Shown: positions 47,680 to 57,042 of the stretch, in pieces | How positions within the stretch are numbered: position 1 is the stretch's first letter | Layout of the letters: each line of letters begins with the position of its first letter | Assembly: GCA_020029615.1 (NCBI GenBank) | Contig: JAIBJO010000001.1 | Coordinates: forward strand, 1-64,000 | Length of the DNA: 64,000 nucleotides | Source: Actinomycetota bacterium | GTDB lineage: Bacteria > Actinomycetota > Thermoleophilia > Gaiellales > Gaiellaceae | Direction: 5' to 3' | Notes under the pieces: generated by a model | What the model saw: the letters and a program-made list of their open reading frames with translations, nothing else | Told to the model about the DNA's origin: nothing | Database searches by the model: none | Position numbers and translations under genes: made by a program

Positions 47680-47952
47680 CTAGAGGGTCTGCGACGGACC
47701 TTCCCCGACTTTCGACTACGGATTGCTGACCAGATCGCCGAAGGCGATCTGGTCGTAACCCGGGTAACGGCACGCGGCATGCATACCGGTGTGTGGCAAG
47801 GAATTGAGCCGACGGGATCTGACATTCAGCTGCACGGCATCAATATCGACCGGGTCGAGGCACGCCTCATCGTGGAGCACTGGTGTGAGGCCGACACAGT
47901 CGGAATGCTCTATCAGATCGGGGTCGATCCGTTCGCGGGCAGAACACACTAA
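47680..47952 (+). pseudogene. C-terminal remnant of a SnoaL-like ester cyclase
   Basis: LRRTFPDFRLRIADQIAEGDLVVTRVTARGMHTGVWQGIEPTGSDIQLHGINIDRVEARLIVEHWCEAD; N-terminal half absent. Confidence 0.7.
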
Positions 47953-48161
47953 AGCCAAAGATGACTCTCGTGGTTGCGCTGCAAGTGGCCGCCCAGCGGT
48001 GCCAGCTCTTCACGCCCGTTCGCCTCAAGCTCCCGCGTCTCGATCCGCACGTAGCTCGAGCCCGACTGGCTCACGAGCATCGGCGCGGGCGCGAGCCAAC
48101 ATGCCCGTCGACCTTCACTCGGCTAGCCCTTGCTGTGCGCCGTGTCCGCGGCGGTAGGCGG

Positions 48162-48611
48162 CTACGTCTCGGTGCGGGCGATCTCGAGCCTCTTCGCGCC
48201 CTCAAGCCGCATGCGCCGGCAGACGGCGAAGAAGGCCTCTGCTTCGTAGAGCCGCGCGAAGACGTTCACGGCGATCGGCCCTTCAGGCATCGAGGGCGTC
48301 GCGTCGAGGTCGTAGAACCAGCAGACCTCCGAATAAGCATCCTCGATGCCGTACCCCGAACCGTTCTCGACCGTGAGGAAGCCGACATCGCCAGGGCCGA
48401 CGATCGTGGTCGCGTGCTCACGCGGTGGCGTGCGCAGCTCGGAAAGGACGAGGTAGACCTCGCTTCCCGAATAGATCCCGTGGCGCGCTGAGCCGGCGGC
48501 AGGCAGCGCGTCCACGACAGCGCGGCACGTCTCCGGTGCCTGCTCCCAGAGTAGCCGCGCCGACGCGGCGACCCGCTCGTCGAGGAAGCGGAAGACGATC
48601 TCGTCCTGCAT
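48162..48611 (-). CDS. DUF3830 family (cyclophilin-like fold) protein
   Basis: VAASARLLWEQAPETCRAVVDALPAAGSARHGIYSGSEVYLVL...FYDLDATPSMPEGPIAVNVFARLYE. Confidence 0.75.
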   Translation of the reverse strand: MQDEIVFRFLDERVAASARLLWEQAPETCRAVVDALPAAGSARHGIYSGSEVYLVLSELRTPPREHATTIVGPGDVGFLTVENGSGYGIEDAYSEVCWFYDLDATPSMPEGPIAVNVFARLYEAEAFFAVCRRMRLEGAKRLEIARTET

Positions 48612-48774
48612 GGGTACTGCTTACCACGCCCGCTTGCCAAGCGCCAAGCATTCGCGGCGGCTGAAACGACCCGGGCTGTAGCTCGAATCGATGATGACCT
48701 CGCAGCTCTTCCGGGTGCGCCCTCCACGCCATCGGACTCCCCTTCTGAGTAGCAGCGTCGATTCGTGTTCTATG

Positions 48775-48812
48775 CACAGATGGCCGCAGGCCCGAGTCCT
48801 GTACCGCCCATA
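48775..48812 (+). repeat. Degenerate displaced tRNA-Val 3' fragment
   Basis: cacagatggccgcaggcccgagtcctgtaccgcccat vs tRNA-Val 3' part ..gcaggtggccgcaggttcgagtcctgcaccgcccat. Confidence 0.75.
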
Positions 48813-48968
48813 GGGCAACGCGTCTGTTGGACGGTGCACGCGCTCGTGGCGCTCGGGTAGTCCGCGGTCGACTCGCTGGATGGTCGTCGTACTACCCCTT
48901 GTCGCATCCCCCTCTTCTGCGTACGGTCAGATCGGAAGCGGTTGCTGTGCGACGGTGGGGGAGGGGGA

Positions 48969-49226
48969 ATGACAGGCTTGCTCGGGCGCATGCACATCGC
49001 GACGCTCCGTCTCCGCGTGGCTCTGCGCCGATACTGGAAGCGGGTGGCGGTCGGAGCTCTGTGTGGGTGGCTGGTGTCGACGGTTCTCGGCGCATTCGTG
49101 CTCGTCGGGCTCGAGATGGAGCATGTGATCTCGGCGGAGACGTCCCCGTTCGTGGGCGCCGCTCTCGTATGGAGTGGAGTGGGGCTCGGATCGCTCGTCG
49201 GATACGCCTCGCGACCACGAACGTAG
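48969..49226 (+). CDS. Small membrane protein (hypothetical)
   Basis: Two hydrophobic segments in MTGLLGRMHIATLRLRVALRRYWKRVAVGALCGWLVSTVLGAFVLVGLEME... Confidence 0.5.
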   Translation: MTGLLGRMHIATLRLRVALRRYWKRVAVGALCGWLVSTVLGAFVLVGLEMEHVISAETSPFVGAALVWSGVGLGSLVGYASRPRT

Positions 49227-49429
49227 CCGTCGCCGAGGCACGACAACCCCGAGCGCGGCTTGAGGAAAGGAGTGCCTGACTCCCGGGGAAGGGAACACCG
49301 CGCCCGGGGTCACCAAAAGTGTAACGTCGGCGGTCGGCTGCGCGCCGTGACGCACGAGCTTGAGCACCGACGAGTTCTCGTCTTGCGGCGGACCAGGCTC
49401 GGTCTTGCGGTGACGCTGGAAGCTGAGTG

Positions 49430-50911
49430 CTACCAGCCGGGCGGTGGGACGACGTAGACCGCGACGCCGAGCCCTGGGAGCTTGTCGACGACGAGGTCGC
49501 CGAGTGGCGTGACGATCCTGCCGTCGCGGAAGACGCGGAGCTTGCGCCCGCCGAGGCCTGTGACCGTGAACGACGTGCTCGTCGGTGACGTGGAGGTGTT
49601 CACGGCAATGACGTACGTCGCCCCGTTGTAGCGGCGGGCGCCGACTCGCACCGGGCTATCGGTCGACCAGTTCGCCCTGGCGACCGGCGCGAGGAGTGCA
49701 GGCGCCAGCGCCAGGATCTCCCGATTCACGAGGCGCACCTCGTTGCGGATGTCCTCGGCCCACCAGTCGGGGAAGTAGCCGATGCCCCGGGCCCCGCCTG
49801 CGATCGCGAGCCACGTCTCTGCGCGAACCACGGCTGGTGTCGGGTCCTCGTTGTCGCGGCAGTGCTCCATGGGGCCGGCCTCGATCCACTGGAACGTCGG
49901 CTTGCCGCCGGTAAGGGAGACGAGCTCGCGCTGCATCCAGTAGACGTTGTCGATCTGCTCGATCTTGCAGCGGACCTCCACCGGGTACGTGTCGAATCCG
50001 ATCACGTCCGCGCTGTTGAAGAAGTCCGGGTAGATGCCCTTCCCGTTCGGAGGCGGGGCGGCGCGCTGCGAGAAGTGGTCGGTGAGCGTCAGGAACGTGA
50101 CCCGTCCGTCCTCTTTCGGCTGCGGGAGGTTCTTGGCGTTTCCGACGGAGACGTCCGCCTCGTCGGGGAGGTGGAAGCCGACATGGCCAGGTCCCGAGAC
50201 TGCGGGAGTCTTCGCGTCGACAGTCGAGATCGCGCGGCCCTTCAGCCGGTCGAACTGCTCGTCGGTGCCCGTGCAGCTCACGCCGAGGAAGAGATTGATC
50301 CCGGCGCCTGTGCTCGTCGGGTAGTAGGTCGGGCACTGGCGCCAGACCATGCGGGGGAAGATTGCGTTCCCGTTCACTCGGAGCGGTGAGGAGCTCTCGA
50401 CGACCGGTGTTCCGGCGGGCAGCGCCGTAGTGGTCGCCGGGGGCGTAGGGGTGACGCCGGGCGGGAGCGCGGGCGGCAGCACGAACGGGGAGTCGGGGCC
50501 GGACGCGGTGGCTTCCACCGCCGCGGGGACAGCCGTCGCGATGGTCGCCGACGGCCACGGGTCCGTGCGGAACGAGCCGCGCGCCTCTGACTTGAACCCG
50601 TTCCGCCAGCGCGCGACCACTCGGAATCGGTAGGTCGTAGCCGGCTCGAGCCCGGCGAGCGTCGTGCGGGCCGTCAGGGCACCCTGCGCGACTGTGATCG
50701 GGGACCAGATGCCGTAGCGATCGTCCGTCCCCACCTCCAGGACGATTCGCGCCGGATCGGAGACGTGCCACTTGACGAGCGCGGAGAACGGCCTGGCTTC
50801 GACCTCGACGATGTTCGGGACGGGCGTTCGAGTCGCGTTCGCTCCGCTCGACGCCAGGGCAGCGACAGCGCCGAAGGCGAGCAGGAGGAGGGCTGCCGAG
50901 CGCCGCAGCAT
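49430..50911 (-). CDS. Secreted fibronectin-type-III-like protein with C-terminal glycoside-hydrolase-like region
   Basis: Signal MLRRSAALLLLAFGAVAALASSG; GLEPATTYRFRVVARWRNG; FFNSADVIGFDTYPVE; C-term beta domain. Confidence 0.6.
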   Translation of the reverse strand: MLRRSAALLLLAFGAVAALASSGANATRTPVPNIVEVEARPFSALVKWHVSDPARIVLEVGTDDRYGIWSPITVAQGALTARTTLAGLEPATTYRFRVVARWRNGFKSEARGSFRTDPWPSATIATAVPAAVEATASGPDSPFVLPPALPPGVTPTPPATTTALPAGTPVVESSSPLRVNGNAIFPRMVWRQCPTYYPTSTGAGINLFLGVSCTGTDEQFDRLKGRAISTVDAKTPAVSGPGHVGFHLPDEADVSVGNAKNLPQPKEDGRVTFLTLTDHFSQRAAPPPNGKGIYPDFFNSADVIGFDTYPVEVRCKIEQIDNVYWMQRELVSLTGGKPTFQWIEAGPMEHCRDNEDPTPAVVRAETWLAIAGGARGIGYFPDWWAEDIRNEVRLVNREILALAPALLAPVARANWSTDSPVRVGARRYNGATYVIAVNTSTSPTSTSFTVTGLGGRKLRVFRDGRIVTPLGDLVVDKLPGLGVAVYVVPPPGW

Positions 50912-51024
50912 GGAATCAAGGTCGGCACTTCCTTCCGCGCCGCTGTCCCTCGAACGAGGGAGGGGCGACGACGTCCGCACTCACTTGAGCTGAGCGAACG
51001 CGCGGGGCTGCTAGCGTCAGAGCC

Positions 51025-51480
51025 GTGTCCGGGGTGATCATGGCGACGAGCGAGGGGCCGATCGAGCTCGAACTCTTCGACGCGGACGCCCCGAGGACGG
51101 TGGAGAACTTCACCAAGCTCGCGAGCGACGGGTACTACGACGGGCTCGTCTTCCACCGCGTGATCCCGGACTTCATGATCCAGGGCGGATGCCCGCGCGG
51201 GGACGGAACCGGCGGGCCGGGGTACTCGCTCGACGACGAGTTCAACCAGCACCCGATCGAGCGCGGCTATCTCGCGATGGCGAACTCTGGGCCGAACACC
51301 AACGGCTCGCAGTTCTTCATCGTCACTGCCGATGCGTGCCCGTGGCTCGACGGCAAGCACACGGTGTTCGGCCGCATCACCTCGGGACAGGATGTCGCGG
51401 ATCGGATCTCACTCGTGGAGCGAGACACGCGCGACCGTCCGCTCGACCCGGTCGTGCTCGAGTCCGTCGAGCTGACCTGA
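51025..51480 (+). CDS. Peptidyl-prolyl cis-trans isomerase (cyclophilin type)
   Basis: YYDGLVFHRVIPDFMIQGGCPRGDGTGGPGYSLDDEF...MANSGPNTNGSQFFI. Confidence 0.95.
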   Translation: MSGVIMATSEGPIELELFDADAPRTVENFTKLASDGYYDGLVFHRVIPDFMIQGGCPRGDGTGGPGYSLDDEFNQHPIERGYLAMANSGPNTNGSQFFIVTADACPWLDGKHTVFGRITSGQDVADRISLVERDTRDRPLDPVVLESVELT

Positions 51481-51525
51481 GCAGACGGCGGGATATCTCT
51501 CGCGCCGACGACTAGGCTCTCCGAC

Positions 51526-52257
51526 GTGGAGCTCGCGGGCAAGACCGCCGTCGTCACGGGCGCGTCGAGCGGCTTCGGTGCCGCGACCGTGCGCAAGCTG
51601 CGCGAAGCCGGCGTTCGCGTCGTGGGTGGGGCGCGCCGTGTCGAGCGCATCGACGCCGATTTGGCGCTCCCGCTCGACGTCACCGACGAGGAGAGCTGCG
51701 CCGCGTTCGTCACCCGCGCTGCGGCCGAGCTGGGAGGCATCGACATCCTCTACAACAACGCAGGGCTCGCCCTCGGCCGGTACCCCTTCACCGAGTCGAC
51801 GCCGGAGGACGAGGCGACGGTCTTGCACACGAACGTCGACGGCGCGATCCGCATCACGCGCCTCGCGCTCCCGCACGTTCGCGACGGCGGCCACATTCTC
51901 TTCACGGGCTCTATCGCGGGGCGGCAGGCGTACCAGAACGCCGCCGTGTACGTGGCCGCGAAGTTTGCGCTGCGCGGCTTCGTCTACGGGCTCCGCGAGG
52001 ACCTGCTCGGCCGCCCGATCCGGATCACGACCGTCGACCCGGGCCTCGCGGAGACCGAGTTCTCCCTCGTTCGCTTCAAGGGCGACGCCGATGCCGCGAA
52101 GGCGCCGTACGAGGGCGTGGAGCCGCTCACCGCGGACGACGTCGCCGAGTGCGTCCTGTTCACGCTCACCCGCCCTCTCCACGTGAACATCGACGAGATG
52201 GTGATCAAGGCTCTCGCGCAGTCGAGCGGCGGCCGGATCCTTCGCCGCGAGACCTGA
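51526..52257 (+). CDS. SDR family NAD(P)-dependent oxidoreductase
   Basis: VVTGASSGFGAATVRKLREAG, LYNNAGLALG, YVAAKFALRG. Confidence 0.9.
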   Translation: MELAGKTAVVTGASSGFGAATVRKLREAGVRVVGGARRVERIDADLALPLDVTDEESCAAFVTRAAAELGGIDILYNNAGLALGRYPFTESTPEDEATVLHTNVDGAIRITRLALPHVRDGGHILFTGSIAGRQAYQNAAVYVAAKFALRGFVYGLREDLLGRPIRITTVDPGLAETEFSLVRFKGDADAAKAPYEGVEPLTADDVAECVLFTLTRPLHVNIDEMVIKALAQSSGGRILRRET

Positions 52258-52261
52258 ACGG

Positions 52262-54310
52262 ATGCTCACGATCCTCGAGGGATCGACGTTCTGCATCTCG
52301 GACGACCGCGGCGACATCGTCTCCGAGACGAGCGGCTTCTTCGCGCACGACACGCGTTTTCTCTCGCGTCTCGTGCTCCGGGTCGGCGGGACGGCTCCGC
52401 TCCTCCTCTCGTCGGGCCGTGTCGAGCACTTCAGGGCCGCCTTCTACCTCCGGAACGGAACCGCGAACGGGCTCTCCCGCGACTCGATCTCGATCGCGCG
52501 CGAGCGCTTCGTCGGCACGGGCCTGCAGGAGCGAGTCTCGCTCCGAAACGAGAGCCCAGAGCGCATCGAGGTCGAGGTTGCACTGGAGGCGGAGGCCGAC
52601 TTCGCGGACATCATCTCGGTCAAGCTCCACGACTTCGCGCTCGGCGACCCCGAGCTCGCCCAGCCACTACCCCCTCCTGCTCCGGCGACGCACGACGAGG
52701 CGCGGCATCAGGTTTCCATCATCGATCCGCGCGGTGACCTGAGCACACGGCTCAAGTTCTCGAGGGCCGGGAGGATGGAGGGGAACGCGATGACGTTCGC
52801 GCTCTCACTCGCGCCGCACGAGCGCTGGGACGTGAGCATCGACGTCCTTCCGTGGCTCGAGGGCGAGGCCGAGACGTTCGAGCAGCTGGACGAGGAGCGC
52901 GACACGGCCGGTGACGTCGTGGCCGCGTGGACGCTCCGCGTCCCGCGCGTGCGCGGGGGGTGGGAGAGCCTCCGTCGCTCCTTCGACCGCTCGATCGCCG
53001 ATCTCGCGGCGCTGCGGATGCGCACGGGCGAGTACCGCAGGCCGCTCTTTGCGGCGGGCATGCCGTGGTTCATGACCGTGTTCGGCCGCGATACCGCGAT
53101 CACGTCCCTTCAGACCCTCCTGCTCGGGCCGGAGATCGCAGTCGGGGCACTCGATGCGCTCACCGAGCTGCAGGCGCGTGACGAGGATCCCGCCATCGAC
53201 GCGGAGCCGGGCAAGATCGTCCACGAGGTGCGCGAAGGGCGTTGCGCGGAAACCTGGTTCCCGCGCTACTACGGCTCGGTCGACTCCACGCCGCTCTACC
53301 TCGTGCTCCTCGCCGAGACGTGGCGGTGGACGGACGACGCCTCACTCGCGCGGCGAATGCGCGAGCCGGCACTCCTGGCTCTCGACTGGATCGACCGCTA
53401 TGGCGACCGCGACGGCGACGGCTTCGTCGAGTACAGCCGCATGGTCGACTCGGGCCTCGCGAACCAGTCATGGAAGGACTCCGGAGACTCCCAGCGGTTC
53501 AACGACGGCTCTTTCGCCGAGTCGCCGATCGCGGCGGTCGAGGTACAGGGCTACGTCTACGCCGCGAAGCGCGGGCTCGCGGAGCTGGCACGCGAGGTGT
53601 GGCGCGATCATGAGCTCGCCGAGCGGCTGGAGCGCGAGGCGGACGACTTGCGGACGAGCTTCGACGAGGCGTTCTGGGTGGACGAGCGCGGCGGCTTCTA
53701 CGCGCTCGCGCTGGACGGGCAGAAAAGGCGCGTGGACTCTCGCAGCTCCAACATGGGCCACCTTCTCTGGAGTGGCATCGTGCCTGAAGAGCGTGTCGGC
53801 ATCGTTGTCGACCAGCTGCTGTCCGAGGAGCTCTGGACCGGGTGGGGGATTCGCACGATGGCGAGCGACGCGGCCGCGTTCAACCCGATCAGCTACCACA
53901 ACGGCACGGTCTGGCCTCACGACTCGGCGCTTGCGGCCTGGGGGCTCGCGCGCCACGGCCATGTCGCCGAGGCACGACGGGTGGGGCGTGCGCTCATCGA
54001 AGCAGCGGCGCACTTCGACTGGTCGCTCCCGGAAGTCTTCGCCGGCTACGCGCGCGACGAGACCCCGTTTCCGATCGCGTATCCGACGGCCGCGCGCCCG
54101 CAGGCGTGGGCGGCCGGCACGCCCATCCTCCTGGTTCGCGTGCTCCTCGGGATCGAGCCCGATCGCGAACGGCAGCGGCTCGTCTCCACGGTGAGGGACG
54201 AGCTTCCGAGCTGGCTCGACGGCCTGCGGATCGAGGGCGTGCGCGCGTACGGCCGTACCTGGACGGTCGCAGTCGAGCGCGGCCATGTAACGATTGCCGA
54301 AGGTGTGTAG
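52262..54310 (+). CDS. Glycogen-debranching/amylo-alpha-1,6-glucosidase-like protein
   Basis: SGFFAHDTRFLSRLVLRVGG...MPWFMTVFGRDTAITSLQTLL...ISYHNGTVWPHDSALAAWGLARHG. Confidence 0.9.
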   Translation: MLTILEGSTFCISDDRGDIVSETSGFFAHDTRFLSRLVLRVGGTAPLLLSSGRVEHFRAAFYLRNGTANGLSRDSISIARERFVGTGLQERVSLRNESPERIEVEVALEAEADFADIISVKLHDFALGDPELAQPLPPPAPATHDEARHQVSIIDPRGDLSTRLKFSRAGRMEGNAMTFALSLAPHERWDVSIDVLPWLEGEAETFEQLDEERDTAGDVVAAWTLRVPRVRGGWESLRRSFDRSIADLAALRMRTGEYRRPLFAAGMPWFMTVFGRDTAITSLQTLLLGPEIAVGALDALTELQARDEDPAIDAEPGKIVHEVREGRCAETWFPRYYGSVDSTPLYLVLLAETWRWTDDASLARRMREPALLALDWIDRYGDRDGDGFVEYSRMVDSGLANQSWKDSGDSQRFNDGSFAESPIAAVEVQGYVYAAKRGLAELAREVWRDHELAERLEREADDLRTSFDEAFWVDERGGFYALALDGQKRRVDSRSSNMGHLLWSGIVPEERVGIVVDQLLSEELWTGWGIRTMASDAAAFNPISYHNGTVWPHDSALAAWGLARHGHVAEARRVGRALIEAAAHFDWSLPEVFAGYARDETPFPIAYPTAARPQAWAAGTPILLVRVLLGIEPDRERQRLVSTVRDELPSWLDGLRIEGVRAYGRTWTVAVERGHVTIAEGV

Positions 54311-54316
54311 ACGCAG

Positions 54317-55363
54317 ATGCGCGTAGGCCTCCTCTGTCCCGCGTGGTTCCCGGTTCCGCCCGAGGCGTACGGCGGAACGGAGCGAGTGGTCGCGCTGCTC
54401 GCGGACGGCCTCGTCGACGCGGGGCACGACGTCACGCTCTTCGCGTCGGGCGACTCGCAGACCCGCGCCCGGCTGGAGTCGGTCTTCCACACGGCGCCGA
54501 GCGAGTGGATCGGGCACACGTACTGGGAGATGCAGCACGCCGTCCATGCGTTCCGCAGGGTGCACGAGTTCGACGTCTTCCACGACCACACGGGCATGCT
54601 CGGCCTCGCGTTCGGTGGGTTGGTGACGGTGCCGTTCTGCCACACGGTTCACGGCCCGCTCGACGGCCAGCCCGGCCGCCTGTACGAGCAGGTTCTCGAG
54701 CTCGCGCCGAATGCGAAGCTCATTTCCATCTCGATGAACCAACGAAAGCCGAAGCCGAACCTGCCGTGGATCGCAAACTGCCCCAACGCGCTCGACCTCT
54801 CGATGTTCCCGTTTCGTCGCAAGCCCGGTGGCGACTACCTCGTCTTTCTCGGACGGATGAGCCCGGACAAGGGCGCGCATCGCGCGCTCGCCGTGGCGCT
54901 CGAGACGGGGTTGCCGCTCAAGATCGCCGCGAAGTGCCGTGAGCCGCTGGAGATCCGGTACTTCGACGAGTTCATCCGGCCCCACCTCGGCGGTGGGATC
55001 GAGTACGTCGGCGAGGTCGGGCACGCGGACAAGGTCGACCTCCTCATGGGGGCGCGGGCCCTGATCTCACCCATCGACTGGGAGGAGCCCTTCGGCCTGA
55101 TGATGATCGAGGCGATGGCGTGCGGGACGCCGGTGATCTCGACCCGCCGCGGCGCCGTGCCCGAGATCGTCGAGCACGGACGGACTGGCGTCATCGTCGA
55201 CAACTACCGCGACATGGAGGATCCTGCCGTCCTCGAGCTCGCAGACTCGCTCGACCCCGTCGTGATCCGTCACGAGGTCGAGGAGCGGTTCTCGCCGGAG
55301 CACATGGTGGCGGACTACGTCGCCGCCTACGAGGCGACTATCGCAGCCGCCGCCGGCGCGTGA
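54317..55363 (+). CDS. Glycosyltransferase family 4
   Basis: VPPEAYGGTERVVALLADGLVDAGHDVTLFASGDS...FLGRMSPDKGAHRAL...EPFGLMMIEAMACGTPVI. Confidence 0.93.
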   Translation: MRVGLLCPAWFPVPPEAYGGTERVVALLADGLVDAGHDVTLFASGDSQTRARLESVFHTAPSEWIGHTYWEMQHAVHAFRRVHEFDVFHDHTGMLGLAFGGLVTVPFCHTVHGPLDGQPGRLYEQVLELAPNAKLISISMNQRKPKPNLPWIANCPNALDLSMFPFRRKPGGDYLVFLGRMSPDKGAHRALAVALETGLPLKIAAKCREPLEIRYFDEFIRPHLGGGIEYVGEVGHADKVDLLMGARALISPIDWEEPFGLMMIEAMACGTPVISTRRGAVPEIVEHGRTGVIVDNYRDMEDPAVLELADSLDPVVIRHEVEERFSPEHMVADYVAAYEATIAAAAGA

Positions 55364-56664
55364 GGCTGCGCTCTCCGTACGACCGCGAGATCTACCGGCT
55401 GGCTCTCCCGGCGCTCGGCGCCCTCGCCGCTGAACCGCTGTACCTGCTCGTGGACACGGCGATCGTGGGCCATCTCGGACGATCGCAGCTCGCCGCTCTG
55501 GGCATTGCGTTCACGATCCTGGGAGGCACCTTCGCGGTCTTCAACTTCCTCCAGTACGGAACGACGGCGCAGGTGGCGCGTGCGGGCGGCGCGGGTGAGG
55601 CGGAGACCGCACGAAGGCTGGGGGCCCAGGCGGTGTGGCTTTCGCTCGTGTTCGGCATCGCGGTCTCGGCGCTCATCGCCGCGCTCGCGCCGCAACTCGT
55701 CGAGCTCATGGGTGGAGAGGGCGAGGCGGCCGACTACGCCGTCACATATCTGCGAATCGCCGCGGTCGGCTTTCCGGCCGCGTTCCTCGCGCTCGGCGGG
55801 CAGGGCTTCCTCCGCGGCGTAGCCGATCTGCGCACCCCGCTCGTGATTCTCATCGCGGGAAACGTCGCCAACCTCGTTCTCGAGGTGCTCTTCGTGTACG
55901 GGCTCGGCTGGGGGATCGAGGGGTCGGCCTGGGGAACCGCGATCGCGCAGCTCGGGATGGGCGCCGCGTTCGTCGTCGTGATCGCCCGCCAACTGCGGCC
56001 CGGCGAGCTGCGCGTGCAGGTCGCTCTCGCGCGGCGCGTGCTCTCGCTCGGCAAGTGGATCTTCATCCGCACGGCCGCACTCATGGGCTCATTTGTCCTC
56101 GCCGGTGCCGTCGCCACGCGTTTCGGGGAATCGGCGATCGCGGCGCATCAGGTTGCCTTCCAGCTCTGGATCTTCCTCGCGCTCGTCCTCGACTCCGTCG
56201 CGATCGCGGGGCAGATCATCGTCGGGCGCGAGCTCGGAGCGGGACGTCAGGAGGAGGCGTACGGGGCCAGCGAGCGCATGATCTGGCTGTCCGTCGCGCT
56301 CGGCGGCCTGTTCGCGGCGCTCATGCTCGTGCTGGCGGGCGTCCTGCCCCGATTCTTCACGGGCGATGCATCGGTGTTGGACGAGGCCGCGCTCTTGTGG
56401 CCCGTGTTCGCGCTCATGCAACCGCTCAACGGAGCCGTCTTCGCGCTCGACGGGATCCTCATCGGCGCCAGCGACGGGCCGTTCCTCGCGCTGTCCATGG
56501 TGGCGGCGTTCGTGGCCTGTGCGACGGTGTTGCTCGCCGTCCTCGAGCGGGACTGGGGCATTCGCGGCGTGTGGGCGGCGCTGCTCGTGCTCATCCTGGT
56601 GCGGCTCGGCTTGATGACCACCCGCTTTCGCCGTCGCCGCTGGCTCGTGACAGGATGGGCGTGA
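55360..56664 (+). CDS. MATE family efflux transporter
   Basis: 12-TM; ALPALGALAAEPLYLLVDTAIVGHLG, QGFLRGVADLRTPL; overlaps GT4 stop. Confidence 0.9.
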   Translation: MRLRSPYDREIYRLALPALGALAAEPLYLLVDTAIVGHLGRSQLAALGIAFTILGGTFAVFNFLQYGTTAQVARAGGAGEAETARRLGAQAVWLSLVFGIAVSALIAALAPQLVELMGGEGEAADYAVTYLRIAAVGFPAAFLALGGQGFLRGVADLRTPLVILIAGNVANLVLEVLFVYGLGWGIEGSAWGTAIAQLGMGAAFVVVIARQLRPGELRVQVALARRVLSLGKWIFIRTAALMGSFVLAGAVATRFGESAIAAHQVAFQLWIFLALVLDSVAIAGQIIVGRELGAGRQEEAYGASERMIWLSVALGGLFAALMLVLAGVLPRFFTGDASVLDEAALLWPVFALMQPLNGAVFALDGILIGASDGPFLALSMVAAFVACATVLLAVLERDWGIRGVWAALLVLILVRLGLMTTRFRRRRWLVTGWA

Positions 56665-56665
56665 G

Positions 56666-57022
56666 GTGAACGTCCTCGGCGGCGATCTCGAGCCCTGCTC
56701 GTTCGATCCCGTGACCGGGTTCTTCCGCGACGGCTACTGCCGCACCGAGGGCCGCGACCCCGGCTTCCACGCCGTCTGCGCCGTGATGACCGAGGAGTTC
56801 CTCGAGTTCTCGAAGACGGTCGGCAACGATCTCTCCACTCTGCAGCCGCAATGGATGTTCCCGGGTCTCGAGCCCGGCGATCGCTGGTGCGTCGTCGCGG
56901 CGCGGTGGCAAGAGGCGCTCGAAGGTGGTGTTGCCCCGCCGGTCGTTCTCGAGGCGACTCACGCATCGGCGCTCGAGTTCGTCGCGATGGCCGACCTCGA
57001 GGCCCATGCGGCTCAGGCGTAG
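56666..57022 (+). CDS. DUF2237 family protein
   Basis: NVLGGDLEPCSFDPVTGFFRDGYCRTEGRDPGFHAVCAVMTEEFLEFSKTVGNDL. Confidence 0.9.
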   Translation: MNVLGGDLEPCSFDPVTGFFRDGYCRTEGRDPGFHAVCAVMTEEFLEFSKTVGNDLSTLQPQWMFPGLEPGDRWCVVAARWQEALEGGVAPPVVLEATHASALEFVAMADLEAHAAQA

Positions 57023-57042
57023 GGGCGAGATATGTCTCGCCC

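Noticed and set aside
53468-55024. 518-aa minus-strand ORF opposite the glycogen-debranching and GT4 genes
   Set aside because: Antisense shadow ORF; the plus-strand frames carry unambiguous family motifs.
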